This document shows positions 63,953 through 64,000 of a DNA stretch of 64,000 bases, piece after piece. The notes beneath the pieces were generated by a model. It was not told the DNA's origin and searched no databases. It worked only from the letters and a program-made list of their open reading frames with translations. Both the position numbers and the translations under genes were made by a program. Source of the DNA: JBMOKT01 sp049323895 (GTDB taxonomy: Bacteria > Bacillota > Peptococcia > Peptococcales > BICA1-8); the NCBI GenBank assembly GCA_049323895.1, contig JBMOKT010000014.1, forward strand, positions 34,139 through 98,138. The letters are read 5' to 3'. The stretch's first letter is position 1, and each line of letters starts with the position of its first letter.

Positions 63953-64000
63953 ATAGATTCTTTGATTATTTTTATCCTTAACAGCCCTTACTAACTATTT

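Overview
The window looks like chromosome from an anaerobic, endospore-forming Firmicute of the class Clostridia, most like the Peptococcaceae/Desulfotomaculum group. The evidence is a Bacillus-like gene order around rpmE-prfA-prmC-ywlC-glyA and spo0F-fba-fsa-glpX-rho, sporulation and germination genes (spo0F, sleB, ypeB), oxygen-sensitive enzymes (lysine 2,3-aminomutase, a second radical SAM protein, two-subunit fumarase, GlpABC), and strong AGGAGG ribosome sites with frequent TTG and GTG starts. No phage, plasmid, transposase, CRISPR, rRNA or tRNA gene was found. The genus cannot be fixed from sequence alone.

Layout, left to right (most genes read leftwards). 1-4.9 kb: glyA (cut by the edge), ywlG, rpiB, an arginine phosphatase with a coiled-coil insert, mntP and ywlC. 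5-7.1 kb: a BusR-like GntR/RCK_C regulator and a KhtU-like cation/proton antiporter. 7.4-9.3 kb: prmC and prfA. 9.6-17 kb: an eleven-gene Mrp-type cation/proton antiporter operon with three large antiporter-like subunits and a split MrpA. 17.6-26.2 kb: rpmE, a radical SAM protein, a LysM/M23 peptidase, rho, glpX, fsa, fba, a zinc-ribbon protein and spo0F. 26.4-32.3 kb: alr, a FemAB-type transferase, pyrG and kamA. 32.4-38.7 kb: a soluble chemoreceptor-like protein (+ strand), argS, a 36-residue membrane protein, ypeB, sleB and two small unknown genes. 39-47.2 kb: sucCD (+) facing a sdhCAB-fumarase-malic enzyme operon (-). 47.5-54.4 kb: a histidine operon hisZGHAF-IE-D plus a divergent hisB. 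54.5-56.7 kb: promoter, alanine-type T-box, alaR-alaT (+). 56.9-62.4 kb: glpKABC. 62.7-63.8 kb: a creatinase-fold M24 homologue without the metal ligands.

How the genes fit together. sucCD, the succinate dehydrogenase/fumarate reductase, fumarase and malic enzyme make one C4-dicarboxylate module between succinyl-CoA and pyruvate, usable for fumarate respiration or succinate/propionate oxidation. The Mrp complex and the separate antiporter handle Na+/K+ and pH. The his operon lacks hisC and a histidinol-phosphate phosphatase, which must lie elsewhere. glpKABC supports anaerobic growth on glycerol.

Most striking non-coding signals: a roughly 55-base element upstream of both the mrp operon and sucCD, matching at 43 of 46 positions outside a variable core, with a compensated palindrome; an alanine T-box followed by a 27-base palindrome before alaR; a 14-codon reading frame abutting a terminator ahead of sdhC; two GGGGACACACC hairpins of REP type; and several families of degenerate short tandem repeats (30-base GTCTGA units, TAGTGAC heptamers, ATGCATC and AGGTAAAGG words) that fill many gaps. 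Protein functions come from recognised motifs and family knowledge; no database search was run.
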